From assembly GCA_949825045.1 (NCBI GenBank), contig OX463836.1:15538329-15602328 (forward strand): a DNA stretch of 64,000 nt, read 5' to 3'. The notes under the pieces are model-generated. The model worked only from the letters and a program-made list of their open reading frames with translations, had not been told where the DNA came from and made no database searches. This DNA is from Argyresthia goedartella (lineage: Eukaryota > Arthropoda > Insecta > Lepidoptera > Argyresthiidae). Made by a program: the position numbers and the translations under genes. Below are positions 1 to 10,079 of this stretch, piece after piece; the stretch's first letter is position 1; each line of letters opens with the position of its first letter.

Positions 1-45
1 ATTAAAGTTAAGCCATTATGATTAGTTTATTTACATTTTAAAACA

Positions 46-1010
46 GTGTTAAAACTGCTGTTTTGCACGACCAAACCTGCCGCGGACTCCGCGGCAGGAT
101 TGGTCGGGCTGCGCCTTGAACACCTTAAAGAACTGAGGTCGGATGCTGCGGGCGACAACGGTGGAAAACTCTTGGCCTCAGTTCGCAGTTTGGCGAATTT
201 TATGCTGAAATGCGTGGTAAATAGGGAAGTTTGTAATTTTTTATACGGTGCCTCATTGTGTGCCCTTCGAAAAAAGGATAGAGGCTTACGGCCCATTGCC
301 ATAGGCAGTGTGATCCGTCGCTTAGTGAGAGAAGATGGCTTCATTTCTGCAGCCTTACCAATTGGGTTTTGGCGTACCCTTGGGTTGCGAGGCGGCTATA
401 TATGCTACGCGGGCCTATGCCCTGTATGAGGTTGATACAAATAGCATCGAAGTAAAGATCGATCTTCGCAACGCTTTTAATGCAGTCGAGCGCGACTCAA
501 TTTTGTCCATGATAAAGGAGAAAGTTCCTGCATTGTACCCTTTTCTACACCAATCTACAGATCGAGTAACATATTTTTAGGAGACAAGTTGGTGGAGTCT
601 TAGGCGGGGGCGCAGCAAGGTGATCCCTTGGGACCTTTAATATTTAGCCTTGCAATTCAGAATTTAGTGTCCACCTTGCGGTCACCTCTAAACGTATGGT
701 ATTTGGATGACGGTACCATCGGAGGCAGCCCGGAAGTAGTGATCGAGGATCTGAGAGCACTTGTCGAGGGGTTAGCGAGGTTGGGGCTGGAAGTCAATCC
801 ACAGAAATGCGAATTATACCCCTGTTCCGGCCAGGTCTCCCCGGACGTGGTACCAGAAGTCTATTTCGTGGCCCCAGGGTTAAGGTTACTGGACAAAAAT
901 CTGACTTTACTTTATTAGGTGCACCAATCTTCTCCGAGGGTATCCCGGGTGTCTTATTGGCCAAAACAAGAGCTTTCTTGGCATCCTTTACATATGACGT
1001 CCATCAAGCT
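46..1010 (+). pseudogene. Reverse transcriptase fragment, element P, 5' part
   Basis: Broken coding sequence of a reverse transcriptase. Three overlapping frames read in order: an N-terminal part with GLRPIAIGSVIRRL (46-350), a middle part with DLRNAFNAVERD (335-580), and the catalytic part with YLDDGTIGG (628-918). At least two frameshifts and a stop near 601 break it. The YxDD box and the preceding QGDPLGP-like stretch (frameshifted, about 612-632) show a retroelement polymerase. The type is not one of the Jockey-like families that fill the rest of the window, and I cannot name its clade. Its C-terminal part continues at 6393-6934, so the gene was split by element B. Dead copy. Confidence 0.75.
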
Positions 1011-1300
1011 TGAAAACCAAATATCAAAGATCAGTAGTACATACAGAATATGATGAAGTCGTCGTCGTTGGTGACTTCAATCTCCACCACTTATCTCGTG
1101 CCTTTGCTCATTCTAAAACCGCAGAAAGCTCCTCCGTCACGTATAATTCCGGGCTGGTTGAATTAGTTAGTGATTTTATATCTCTGCATGGTCTTTAACA
1201 AAACAATAATGTGAATGTACCCAACAAAGACGGAAATTATTTAGACCTTCTTTTTGTTAGCTCTTCTAGTTTCAAAGTAAATGAATCTAATTTACCAATC
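1011..1300 (+). pseudogene. Endonuclease fragment of element B
   Basis: Two short frames give the middle of an APE-type endonuclease: VVVVGDFNLHH, then after a stop and frameshift NKDGNYLDLLFVSSSS. GDFN and the LDL-F pair are characteristic of non-LTR ORF2 endonucleases. The next expected segment, a (D/S)xHxPL motif, is found as DSYHPPLVI just after 2356, on the far side of insertion V. Decayed. Confidence 0.65.
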
Positions 1301-1865
1301 ATTCTTCGTGCCCACGTCTGTACCGATCAACAAACTTGTCAATGCCCGGTGATTTCTTCTGCAGACTCCATCAAATATCTTGGTGTAATTATAGACAAGC
1401 ACCTTAAATTCAAATGCCACATAGACAACCTCACCAACAGAGTCCGTAAATTAATATATATATTTAAAATTCTGCGAAACATAGCGAATCCGACCATTGT
1501 TAGAAATACTTACCTTGCACTATGCCTGTCTATCATATCTTATTGTATCCCTTGTTGGGGAGGTGCAGCCAAAACCACTATGAAACCGTTAGAAATAGCA
1601 CAACGCGCCATTCTTAAAGTTGCAACGAAACACCCTATCCTATTCCCCTCCTTTGAATTATATAAATACTGTCAGTAAGACAACTCTAATCTTGCAACAC
1701 CAATTAACACCACACAAACCGAACGCCAAGCGACGCATAGACAAGATATTCCTTTTCCTCGTTTATCTTATCTACCCGCTGGCACTTCATGAATGCAAAC
1801 GCATTATACGCAAATATTTGTTTAACCTAACGTATAACGATACAGAAAAGCTTCTCTCATCTTTC
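1301..1865 (+). pseudogene. ORF2 C-terminal fragment of element V
   Basis: Reads through SIKYLGVIIDKHLKFKCHID, a segment that follows the FADD box in Jockey-superfamily reverse transcriptases, then YCIPCWGGAAKTT and a final YLFNLTYNDTEKLLSSF in another frame. The same order of motifs is in the intact Z and Y ORF2 proteins (IRYLGIIIDQNLNFGSH, WGGTHKTT, WLKKISYEDTEALL). A stop at 1676-1678 and a following frameshift disable it. Everything before the C-terminal third is absent. Confidence 0.8.
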
Positions 1866-1887
1866 TCCTGTTATGTAGGTAACATCC

Positions 1888-1998
1888 AACTCACATACGC
1901 ACACACACACATACACACCCTCACACACACACACAGACACACCCTCACACACGCACACACACATCCTCACATACACCCTTACACATACCATACACACA
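1888..1998 (+). repeat. CA-rich tract in V 3' untranslated region
   Basis: About 110 bases of interrupted (CA)n with C-T-C-A steps directly after the ORF2 end. Similar CA-rich tracts, on the same strand as the element, occur at the equivalent place in Y, Z and W. Confidence 0.85.
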
Positions 1999-2355
1999 TA
2001 CTTTTTTTTTATTTTTTTTATTTCTTCTTTTTGATAACTTGTGTACTGTACATTTGTAGTAAGATGACAGTGGGAACATGGACACCCCATGTCAATTGTT
2101 ACCTGCGACATCTTATTAGTCTAATCTTAGTTTAATACTTACCCGTACTCCCCCTCCAGAAGGCAAGAGCTTGCTTATCATTAATACAGGCTATTAACTA
2201 GCCTAGCAGTGAAAGCACTAACTGTTGATACATTACTACTATAACCATCTTGTATAACCATTAACATTTGATTGGAATCTAAGAATGTAATGTACACAAA
2301 TTTATTGTACCCACCTTTTGTTCAATAAATAATTTTGATTTGATTTGATTTGATT

Positions 2356-3892
2356 AATTACCCTTTATCCAAAGTTGATTCCTACCATCCACCATTAGTC
2401 ATCAAAACAAGTAATCCTGTAATATCTTACTTGAAAAAAAGGGTGCACCTAGGTTTAACTTCTTCAAGACGAACTACGACAAAATAAATCATGAACTTAA
2501 CTTGGTCGATTGGGAACACGAATTATGTGGCCTAGCGTCTGTGGACCAAATGGTCGATAGGTTTTACAGTATTGTGAATAAAAATATTTCTGATAACGTC
2601 CCATTGTGCATACCTAAGAAGAGCGGCTATCCTATTTGGTATACAAAAAAGCTGATTAAACTTCTGAACGAAAAAGAAAAATACCGTACCAAATATAAAA
2701 AAACAAAATAACCCATTAGCAAAAATCGACTTTGAAAACGCTAGAAATAGATGCCACAAGCAAATCAATGTTTGTTACGTTAAATAAAAGTTAAGTTAAA
2801 TTCTATAGAACAATCCTTATGTGAAAATAACCTAAAATCCTTTTGGTCATTTATCAATTCAAAACGAAAATCTGGCAGCTCTTTTCCTTCAGAGATGTAC
2901 CATGAAGGCGCCAAATTCTCGTCTCCAACTACTATTTGTAATGCTTTTGCAGAAAACTTTGCTTCTATCTATGCGCCTGCTAATCCTAATATTTGCAATT
3001 CAGAAGCAGCTATTAAAGAATCATCTCCAGCGCACTCCACGGGAACTTCGACTAGCCACAAGCATATGGGCTATCTCTACGTCTCGTTTGAGGCAATATT
3101 CAAAAAACTTAAGAGACTTAATACTAAGAAGGGAGGCGGCCCGGATGGTATCCCGCCTGTCTTTGTTAGCAACTGTGCTGAAGCTCTTGCGATTCCCTTA
3201 CACATTATTTTCAATTTCTCATTGTCGGCCGGTGTTTTCCCAACAGCATGGAAGACTGCAAACGTGGTACCCATTCCTAAGTGCAGCAACTCAGCTGATA
3301 TTTCTAACTATAGGCCCATTTCCGTGTTGAATACTATGGCTAAAGTGTTCGGATCACCTTAATCCTATCTTAATTCCCGAGCAGCACGGGTTCAAAACCA
3401 AAATGTCCACAGAATCAAATCTAGTCAGCTATGTTTCTGAATTGCCTGTAGCTCTCGATAAAGGTCAGCAAAGTGACGCCATTTATACAGACATAAGTAA
3501 AGCTTTTGACAGGGTTGACCATCGTTTATTAATTCAAAAACTACACAAAGTGGGATTTCATGGACCTATGCTCGACTCGTTCATTTCGTATCTCCACGGG
3601 CGATTGCAAAAGGTCGTCGTATGTGGTTCAGAGTCTAGTACATTTGTAGTAACGTCTGGAGTCCCACAGGGTTCTCACATAGGTCCAATTTTATTTTTGA
3701 TATTCATCAACGACTAGCTACTGAAATACAACATTCGCATTTTTCCTTGTTTGCCGATGATCTCAAGCTCTATTAGATAATTTAGAACTCGTCGGATTCG
3801 CTTCTGTTGCATGAAGATCTCGACAAAATAACTAAATGGTCAGTTGATAACAAGCTGCCTCTCAACAGCAGTAAATGCAAACATAGTCAATA
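2356..3892 (+). pseudogene. Endonuclease end and reverse transcriptase of element B
   Basis: Continuation of B after V. It starts with DSYHPPLVI (endonuclease end), then a linker frame (2502-2711), then reverse transcriptase: GGGPDGIPP and NYRPISVLN (2895-3345), then DISKAFDRVDHRL and SGVPQGSHIGPILFLIFIND (3403-3717). The expected FADD box follows in a shifted frame near 3745 (ttTGCCGATGAT). Several frameshifts and stops at 2709, 3360 and 3715. The copy is interrupted at 3892 by the heptamer tail of A3 and resumes at 5053. Confidence 0.8.
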
Positions 3893-5052
3893 GTCAATAG
3901 TCAATAGTCAAAGTACTTTATTACTGTAGATATTTACATATACTTAGCAAACGTCATTTTTTGCCTCTTCTCTACATTGGACCACTGTGGGAGAAGAAGA
4001 GCGTAGAAACTCCCACAGATTTATTTTTAGATCTCTTTTAAAAATAGGTTGTGCTTAACTAATACAAATATGAAAAATTTAATTGTTATGATTAATAAGC
4101 AGGAATAAATAATTACAAAATTATTAACAGCAAGGTCTGTGTTGAGCCAGATTAACCCCATACAGTCCTGTCATTTAAGTAATCTTGAACATTGTAATAT
4201 CCCTTTTTCGACAAAGTCGCTTTAACATGCTTTTTAAATTGCTCAAATGGCAATTTCAAAATCTCCAGAGGTATCTTATTGTAGTAGAGAATGCACTGAC
4301 CCTTGAAAGAATTGCTAACCTTCGCGAGTCTAAAACGGGGCGCACATAGTCTGTGATTATTTCTTAGGTTAACATTACAGCTGTCGCTAAGTTTGGAAAA
4401 TGTTGTAAGGTTCTTGCGTACATACATTATATTTTCGAAAATAAATTGACTAGCTACTGTTAGTATGTCAATTTCTTTAAAAAGCTCTCTTAAGGAGTCT
4501 GTTCGTTTTAAATTATAAATTGCTCGAATAGCTCTTTTCTGTAAAATAAAAATAGTTTGAATATCCGCTGCTTTCCCCCACAACAAGATACCATAGGACA
4601 TCACACTATGAAAGTAACTAAAATATACTAGCCTAGATGTAGCCACATCCGTGCTTTGTCTGATGTTCCTAACAGCGTAAGCCGCAGAACTTAATTTACC
4701 AGCCAATTTATCTATGTGGGGTCCCCACTGCAATTTACTATCAATGGTTATTCCAAGAAACTTCGTATCATTTACCAATTCTAACGTGCTGTTGTCTAAC
4801 ACCAAACTGGTCTCAACTTGCCTGACATTTGGAAGTGAGAATTTGATACACTTGGTTTTACCAGCGTTTAACAATAAATTATTAACTGTGAACCAATTCA
4901 AGGTTAAAGACAATACACCATTAACATCATCAAAATCTCCTTTTTGTCTTTCAATTTTGAAGACCATTGAAGTATCATCAGCAAACAACACTATGTCAGT
5001 TAATTTCTCCACCATGAAAGGCAGATCATTAATATATACCAGGAATAAGAAA
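3893..5052 (-). mobile_element. 5'-truncated non-LTR element A3
   Basis: Minus-strand copy of family A (full copy at 49121-54845). The left end is the reverse complement of the (TTGACTA)n tail, followed by the conserved 3' hairpin (arms 3985-3993 and 4010-4018) and the C-terminal part of ORF2. It is cut at 5052 within the GVPQGS-to-FADD interval, as expected of incomplete reverse transcription. It is inserted in element B. Confidence 0.9.
4152..5052 (-). pseudogene. ORF2 C-terminal fragment of A3 (reverse transcriptase)
   Basis: About 300 codons, open throughout. It begins at LVYINDLPFMVEKLTD, contains the catalytic FADD (LFADDTSMVF), the GKTKCIKFS and FLGITIDSKLQWGPH motifs, and the C-terminal domain ending YLNDRTVWG. 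It is nearly identical to the same part of A1 and A2. The endonuclease and the N-terminal two thirds of the reverse transcriptase are missing, so it cannot act. The few bases of frame to the right of 5052 belong to B. Confidence 0.9.
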
Positions 5053-5790
5053 TAAAATTTTGTAGGAAGAAACATCCCTTTGTCTCATCTTACCATATCA
5101 ACGGAAAGCAATTAGTGGAGGTGGAGTCTATTAGAGACCTCGGTGTCGTTCTTGATTCGAAACTCAATTTCAACAGTCATATCGATGCCATTGTTAGTAA
5201 ATCTCTAAAACTGTTGGGTTTTGTGTGGCGCAATTGTAAAAAGTTTTAAAGTATTACTCCAATGAAAGTGCTTTCTGTGCCTTAGTTCGTAGTAACTTAG
5301 AATACTGTGCAAGTTTGTGGAACCCTCATTATCAGTGTCAATAGATAGAGTTGAAAGAGTCCAGAAACGCTTTCTTTATCTTCTAGTTGCACATGTGAAA
5401 ATATTTGACCTAACTTCTTACGAAAAAAGGCTATCTTACTTTAATATGTATTCCCTTGAGAGCAGAAGGTGGATTTTTGACCAACTTCTCCTGTTCAAGA
5501 TCATTTCTGGACTCATAGATTGTCCAAAATTACTGTCTAGTATTAATTTCACTGTTCCTCGCTGCGGATCTAGACTAAAAAATTATAGACCATTCGCCTT
5601 TACTATAAGTAGGACTAATGTCGGATCTTTTAGTGTATTGAAACGCATTTGTAATCAATTTAATATTCTATTTGGTATTGAAAACATTGATTTGTTCAAC
5701 TGTAGCTTTTATAGTTTTCTTAAACAGTTATTTAGATTTAAGACACCTAAAATTTCTAAGATGTTTTTGTTTAATTTAATAATTTTATAA
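5053..5790 (+). pseudogene. Reverse transcriptase C-terminus of element B
   Basis: Resumption of B after A3. The segment ESIRDLGVVLDSKLNFNSH (frame before 5190) is the post-FADD motif, followed by 5317-5790 with DRVERVQKRFLYLL and a long lysine-poor C-terminal domain. It is frameshifted around 5250 and 5310. The ORF ends at 5788-5790 and is followed by a 3' untranslated region and an A-rich tail. Confidence 0.75.
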
Positions 5791-6392
5791 AAAATATTAC
5801 TTCGTTAAAGTTTATTCTAGTAGCATTAATATAGAATTACCTAGTTTAGCGTCCACTTTTCATGTAACCTGTGCATGCAATGTTTACCTGTAATTGGATG
5901 TACCCATACTTCTTTCAAAACTTTACTTGTCTGTAGACTTATGTCTCATGTGTATCATCTGTTGGTAAACATAATAAATAAATAAATTATAGACCATTCG
6001 CCCTTACTATAAGTAGGACTAATGTCGGATCTTTTAGTGTATTGAAACGCATTTGTAATCAATTTAATATTTTTTTTTGTATTGAAGACATTGATTTGTT
6101 CAACTGTAGCTTTTATAGTTTTCTTTAACAGTTATTTATATTTAAGACACCTAAAATTGCTTAGATGTTTTTGTTTAATTTAATAATTTTATAAAAAATA
6201 TTACTTCGTTAAAGTTTATTCTAGTAGCATTAATATAGAATTACCTAGTTTAGCGTCCACTTTTCATGTAACCTGTGCATGCAATGTTTACCTGTAATTG
6301 GATGTACCCATACTTCTTTCCAAACTTTACTTGTCTGTAGACTTATGTCTAATGTGTATCATCTGTTGGTAAACATAATAAATAAATAAATA
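5580..6392 (+). repeat. Tandem duplicate of the B 3' end
   Basis: The last roughly 405 bases of B (from ATTATAGACCATTCGCC to the AATAAATAAATAA tail) occur twice head to tail: 5580-5984 and 5985-6392. The copies differ at several sites (for example CTATTTGGT against TTTTTTTTGT, CTTAAACAG against CTTTAACAG), so the duplication is not recent. Either a second truncated copy was inserted into the tail of the first, or the tail was duplicated by recombination. Confidence 0.85.
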
Positions 6393-6934
6393 CATTCAAG
6401 GAGCACTTAAAACAAATCCAGCCCAGGTCGTACTAACAATCCTGTCAATTCCCAGGCTCCGGAGTTGTCTGTCAATTCCCAGGCTTATATAAACGTTGCG
6501 TACGGCTCCGATGTGGCTTTGTAGGGAGGAATCCACTGAGTATGATAACGTACTGAATATCTTACTAGAGTCGATTATCAATATCGAAATGACTTCCACT
6601 CAGTGGTGCCAAGCAGCTTTGCCCATCAGGCACGGTGGTTTAGGCATTCGACGGTTGCGCGAGACCGAGCTGCCGGCCTTCTTGTCTTCGTCGCATGGGG
6701 TGCGAGACCTTATCACTCTTATTTTAAATATCCATGGTGATGGTTTTCGTATCCCCTTCGCGGAGGAGGCATTAGGGTTATGGCATGATTGGTGTCCTGG
6801 TAGCACTTCGCCCCAGCACCCGCACTCATAGCGTATTTGGGATGAGGTATCGTGCGGAGTCACGCTAAACGAGCTATTGGACCGGAATTCAGGGGTCGAG
6901 CTGACACGACTGCGAGCAGTTTCGCAGCCAGATT
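6393..6934 (+). pseudogene. Reverse transcriptase C-terminus, element P, 3' part
   Basis: Continuation of the gene at 46-1010. The sequence LRTAPMWLC leads into WCQAALPIRHGGLGIRR, a block typical of the C-terminal domain of this reverse transcriptase type, and the frame runs on through a TAG at 6828-6830 to LTRLRAVSQPD before a stop at 6932-6934. The last part of the family's C-terminus is missing where the G remnant starts. A 16-base segment (TGTCAATTCCCAGGCT) is repeated at 6446 and 6471 just upstream. Confidence 0.7.
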
Positions 6935-6948
6935 AAATATTACTTGTT

Positions 6949-7035
6949 CTATTTGTTAGGTATTGGTATAAGTTTACTAATATGAAAGAGCTTCGACTCT
7001 GACTTTCTATCACCCGTATCAATTATATACATTTA
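6949..7035 (-). pseudogene. Integrase C-terminal end of Gypsy remnant G (left half)
   Basis: Read on the minus strand this gives YIIDTGDRKSESKLFHIS and then KLIPIPNK before a TAG at 6949-6951. This is the tail of a Ty3/Gypsy integrase and is the direct continuation of GPFKIIEKILN found at 20583-20620 on the far side of the Harbinger element. The two halves join at the TTA duplication. This short piece is too small to be recognised alone; the join gives it meaning. Confidence 0.75.
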
Positions 7036-7062
7036 GGGGCGATTGTTCCAGCCCCAGATAAA
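7036..7062 (+). repeat. Left terminal inverted repeat of Harbinger
   Basis: Starts GGGGCGATTGTTCCAGCCCC and continues AGATAAA. Pairs with 20553-20579 with two mismatches. TTA precedes it at 7033-7035. Confidence 0.8.
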
Positions 7063-7149
7063 GAGTCGGATAACTATCAAGCGAACATTTTTACCTAGCT
7101 GTTTATCAGTCTGATAGTAAGTCGCTCATTTTTCAATGGTCATTTATTC

Positions 7150-7559
7150 CTTATTCAGGTATAAGATTCAGGTATAAGACACGTAGGTACATAGTTATAT
7201 GGCTCCCTGTCTCCTAAACTAGGTTCATCACCTGTATTTCAGGGGGCAGGCCTCTTCCATTATTTGATCCTTTACCTTAATAAACTACTGTTTATCTTCT
7301 ATACTAATAAGGTAATTAATAAATCTCAAAAATAATTTACAAAATGCGTAATAGAATATGTATGTAAAGTGTAAATGTGAGTGTGTGTGAGGAGAAGGAT
7401 TGGGAAAGAATGAGGGATGTGGGTTATGTGAGTATGTTTCATTGAGGTTTCGTTACCATGTTAATCTATAGGTATGAGACTATATGAAGTTTCTGTTAGG
7501 TACACAAAATGATTTAAAAAATAGTTGGGATTAGCGGTGAAATTTGTGATTTGGGATGT
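7150..7559 (-). other. 3' untranslated region of element Y
   Basis: No gene. On the element strand it holds a CA-rich tract (7380-7440 shows GTGTGTGTG on plus), AATAAA-like sequences and, near the end, the duplicated CTTATACCTGAAT. The GGAAGAGGCCTGCCC stretch recalls the 3' regions of V and W. Confidence 0.55.
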
Positions 7560-10079
7560 TTAAGAAACTATGTGTAGTAGAGCCTCAGTATCCTCATAGG
7601 ATATTTTTTTTAGCCACGTGGAGATTGTTATCTTGCAGGCCACATATTTCAAAGAGTAAATTTTTAGTAGCTTATATAGAAAAAACCCGAGGAAAGGGAA
7701 AAATCTTTGGACAAAAGCTGTTTTAAACGGCGTCTCGTACGGGAAAACATAATCCCTTCTTTTTAAAAGACCTAATGAGGGATCGTAATTGAGTTGGCTA
7801 TGTTTTTTAAGGATGCACTGTTGTATGAATAACTGTCGTACACTGAGAACCCCACACAACTCGAATAGTTCCTTTGTAGGGAACATAAACGGCCGAAATT
7901 TAGATACTTTAAGGACAGACCTTTGCGCCCTCTCGAGACCTAACAATGTAGTCTTGTGCGTTCCACCCCAAACCGTGATGCAATAAAGCAAGAGTGATTG
8001 ACAGAGTGCATAGTAGACTGACTTTAGGAGGTTGGGATCTGCAACATGACGCAGCTTTCTGAAAACATAAATCAATTTTCGAACTCTACTAGTTATATTG
8101 GCCACATGAGAACCAAAATTAAGGTTTTGGTCAATAATTATACCCAGGTATCTAATAGATTCTGTTTTCGCTAGTATTGTGCAGAGACAGTTTGCACTGA
8201 GGTTATTCAAGCATGAATGAGCTTTAAGGAGGAAATTCGGGTCCGGCTGAGTTTTGTTTCTCATTGTAAACGTCATATATTTAGTCTTATCCGCATTCAA
8301 TGTTAGGATGTTTAGATTCAGCCACTGCGATACAACGTCGAACCCCCCCTGTGCAAGGACAAATACCTCATCCCAGGTCTTGGAGGAAAAGCACAGTGCT
8401 GTGTCATCGGCAAACGAGACAATTCTGCCCCCCGCTAGCTCAAGCTTTGTCAGCTCATTGATGTATACAAGAAAGAGCGTGGGTCCCAGTATACTACCCT
8501 GTGGAATGCCGTAAGTTATAGGTAAGTCTTCGCTTGTATAGTTATTAATTTTGACAAACTGAGTACGGTCAGATAGGTAGTCCTTAATAAGGTCCAGCTG
8601 GAGACCCCTGACTCCCAGTTTTTCCAGTTTCTTAAGTAGGAGCGGGATGGAGACCGTGTCAAAGGCCTTGGCGAGGTCTAGAAATATACAAAGACACTTT
8701 TTACCTACATCCAGATTTTGCGTTATGTGGTCGGTAAGGTCGTGCACAGCATCTGCTGTCGATTTATTAAAACGAAAACCATATTGGTGTTCGGATAGAA
8801 GTTTATTTTTCTCCAGATAATTAACTAGCCTTTTGTTTATGAGTCGCTCTAGTATTTTGGATAATATAGGCAAAATTGATATTGGTCGATAGTTATTAAC
8901 ACAGCTTACATCACCACTCTTATGCATTGGGCGTATTAAGGATCTTTTGAAGACTACAGGAAAGACACCTCTAGATAGGCAAAGTCTACAAATGTGAGTT
9001 ATAGAGGGAACCAAAATGTGTCTATATTTCTTCAGGAAGGATGAAGAGATAGAGTCCCATCCAACTGAGCACTCACTTCTGAGACCCAAGACCAATCCGT
9101 TTATCTCGCTCTCATCGGAATCAGCCTGCGAGGTGGATGGGATATTCTTTGAGAAATCATTTGAAGTAGGCTGATTGATTTTATCTGCCAGATTTTTCCC
9201 TATGTTAGCAAAGAATTCATTGGTATCTTTGATTGAGAGTTCAGGGGTATTGTTTGATTTAAGGAGATCGCTGGCCATTGATTCCGGTTTACGCAAATTA
9301 GCTATATTTTTGATTGCTGACGATATGTTTTTGCTATTTTGTCCTGCTTGGTTTAAGAGTTCTCTTTCGTAGTTTATTTTTATTTTTTTCAAAAGTTTGT
9401 TGCAGAAATTACGGTATCGCAAATATGTAGTTATAATGATAGAGTCATCAGGGGATTGTTTCGCCTTTTTATGAAGCTTATCTCTATTACGCATATAACG
9501 GAGTAAGCCAGGGGTTATCCAGTCTTTAATTATTCTCTTCCTTTTTGCGATAGTACATGTTTGGCTATTAGAGCTTATAGCATGCTGAAGTATAGAGACT
9601 AAAGTGGCTGCGGCTTCATTTGGATCATCCAAGGACTTAATTTCAGATAAATCAATTAATTTCATGGTATTCTCGAGTTCCTGGTGATTAATTTTAGTAA
9701 AAGTATTTGGAGCGAAAGATCTCTCTTTCCTTAGATCCAGAGAGAGTAAAACCGTATTATGGTCTGTGATGGAGGTATCCATGACTAGAGTAATGGCAGG
9801 CAATTCACTATTTAGCTTTACACCTTCACATTTTAGAATGACGTGGTCCAAACAATTTCTAAGCCTAGTCGGTATGCGGTGAGCTGGAAGCAGGCCATGA
9901 AACGCAGTAACGTCTAGGTATTTGGAAGAGTGTGAGTCTGTGTTGGTCTCTTTAATGTCTATATTGATGTCACCCAAAATTATAACATTTTTGAATGTTG
10001 ATAGGTTTTGGAGGACTGAATCTAAAGAATCTATAAACTGCTTTGTGTTTTTGTACGACAAAGAGCGATATATCGCCAC
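7560..10079 (-). CDS. ORF2 of element Y, 3' part (endonuclease end, reverse transcriptase)
   Basis: About 840 codons without a stop. From its 5' end: the endonuclease remainder with YRSLSYKNT, GDINIDI and SITDHNTVLL (catalytic DH), a linker, then reverse transcriptase with NNYRPISILPILSKILE, IFLDLAKAFDTVS, YGIPQGSILGPTLFLVYIN, the catalytic SFADDTALCF, IRYLGIIIDQNLNFGSH and WGGTHKTT, ending at TEALLHIVS. All expected catalytic motifs are present. The frame extends artificially into BEL1 beyond 10079; the true 5' part is at 15235-15648, and the frame is preserved if the inserted element and one GCCAC copy are disregarded. The enzyme would nick target DNA and copy the element RNA. The gene is disrupted only by BEL1, so Y was young when hit. 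Confidence 0.88.
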   Translation of the reverse strand: MAIYRSLSYKNTKQFIDSLDSVLQNLSTFKNVIILGDINIDIKETNTDSHSSKYLDVTAFHGLLPAHRIPTRLRNCLDHVILKCEGVKLNSELPAITLVMDTSITDHNTVLLSLDLRKERSFAPNTFTKINHQELENTMKLIDLSEIKSLDDPNEAAATLVSILQHAISSNSQTCTIAKRKRIIKDWITPGLLRYMRNRDKLHKKAKQSPDDSIIITTYLRYRNFCNKLLKKIKINYERELLNQAGQNSKNISSAIKNIANLRKPESMASDLLKSNNTPELSIKDTNEFFANIGKNLADKINQPTSNDFSKNIPSTSQADSDESEINGLVLGLRSECSVGWDSISSSFLKKYRHILVPSITHICRLCLSRGVFPVVFKRSLIRPMHKSGDVSCVNNYRPISILPILSKILERLINKRLVNYLEKNKLLSEHQYGFRFNKSTADAVHDLTDHITQNLDVGKKCLCIFLDLAKAFDTVSIPLLLKKLEKLGVRGLQLDLIKDYLSDRTQFVKINNYTSEDLPITYGIPQGSILGPTLFLVYINELTKLELAGGRIVSFADDTALCFSSKTWDEVFVLAQGGFDVVSQWLNLNILTLNADKTKYMTFTMRNKTQPDPNFLLKAHSCLNNLSANCLCTILAKTESIRYLGIIIDQNLNFGSHVANITSRVRKLIYVFRKLRHVADPNLLKSVYYALCQSLLLYCITVWGGTHKTTLLGLERAQRSVLKVSKFRPFMFPTKELFELCGVLSVRQLFIQQCILKKHSQLNYDPSLGLLKRRDYVFPYETPFKTAFVQRFFPFLGFFLYKLLKIYSLKYVACKITISTWLKKISYEDTEALLHIVS

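Larger units (their letters stand above)
1301..2355 (+). mobile_element. 5'-truncated non-LTR element V
   Basis: A 5'-truncated copy of a non-LTR element of the Y/Z/W group, inserted into the endonuclease region of B. It holds the C-terminal third of ORF2, a CA-rich 3' untranslated region, a polyadenylation-like AATAAA near 2322, and a (TTTGA)n tail ending about 2355. The flanks show a short similar sequence on both sides (TAATTTACC left, TAATTACC right) that may be the target duplication. Confidence 0.75.
1011..6392 (+). mobile_element. Non-LTR retrotransposon B, interrupted by V and A3
   Basis: A non-LTR element in the sense direction, assembled from endonuclease pieces at 1011-1300, more endonuclease and reverse transcriptase at 2356-3892, the C-terminal reverse transcriptase at 5053-5790, and an (AAAT)n-type tail near 5970-5985. 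Its frame logic continues across two foreign blocks (V at 1301-2355, A3 at 3893-5052). It sits between two parts of the P gene, so it inserted there. Multiple stops and frameshifts make it dead. The last 400 bases are present twice in tandem. Boundaries at 1011 and 6392 are set by where P coding stops and resumes, and are good to about 20 bases. Confidence 0.7.

Noticed and set aside
1888..1998. Frames through CA repeats (1620-2135, 1857-2111, 24112-24306)
   Set aside because: Thr/His or Cys/Val repeats from translating (CA)n; no protein.
3883..3912. TTGACTA repeats as a CRISPR-like array
   Set aside because: Direct heptamers without spacers, at the ends of family A copies; a retrotransposon tail in a eukaryote.
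7155..7182. TTCAGGTATAAGA repeated twice as a satellite
   Set aside because: Only two units at the presumed 3' end of Y; better read as its tail.
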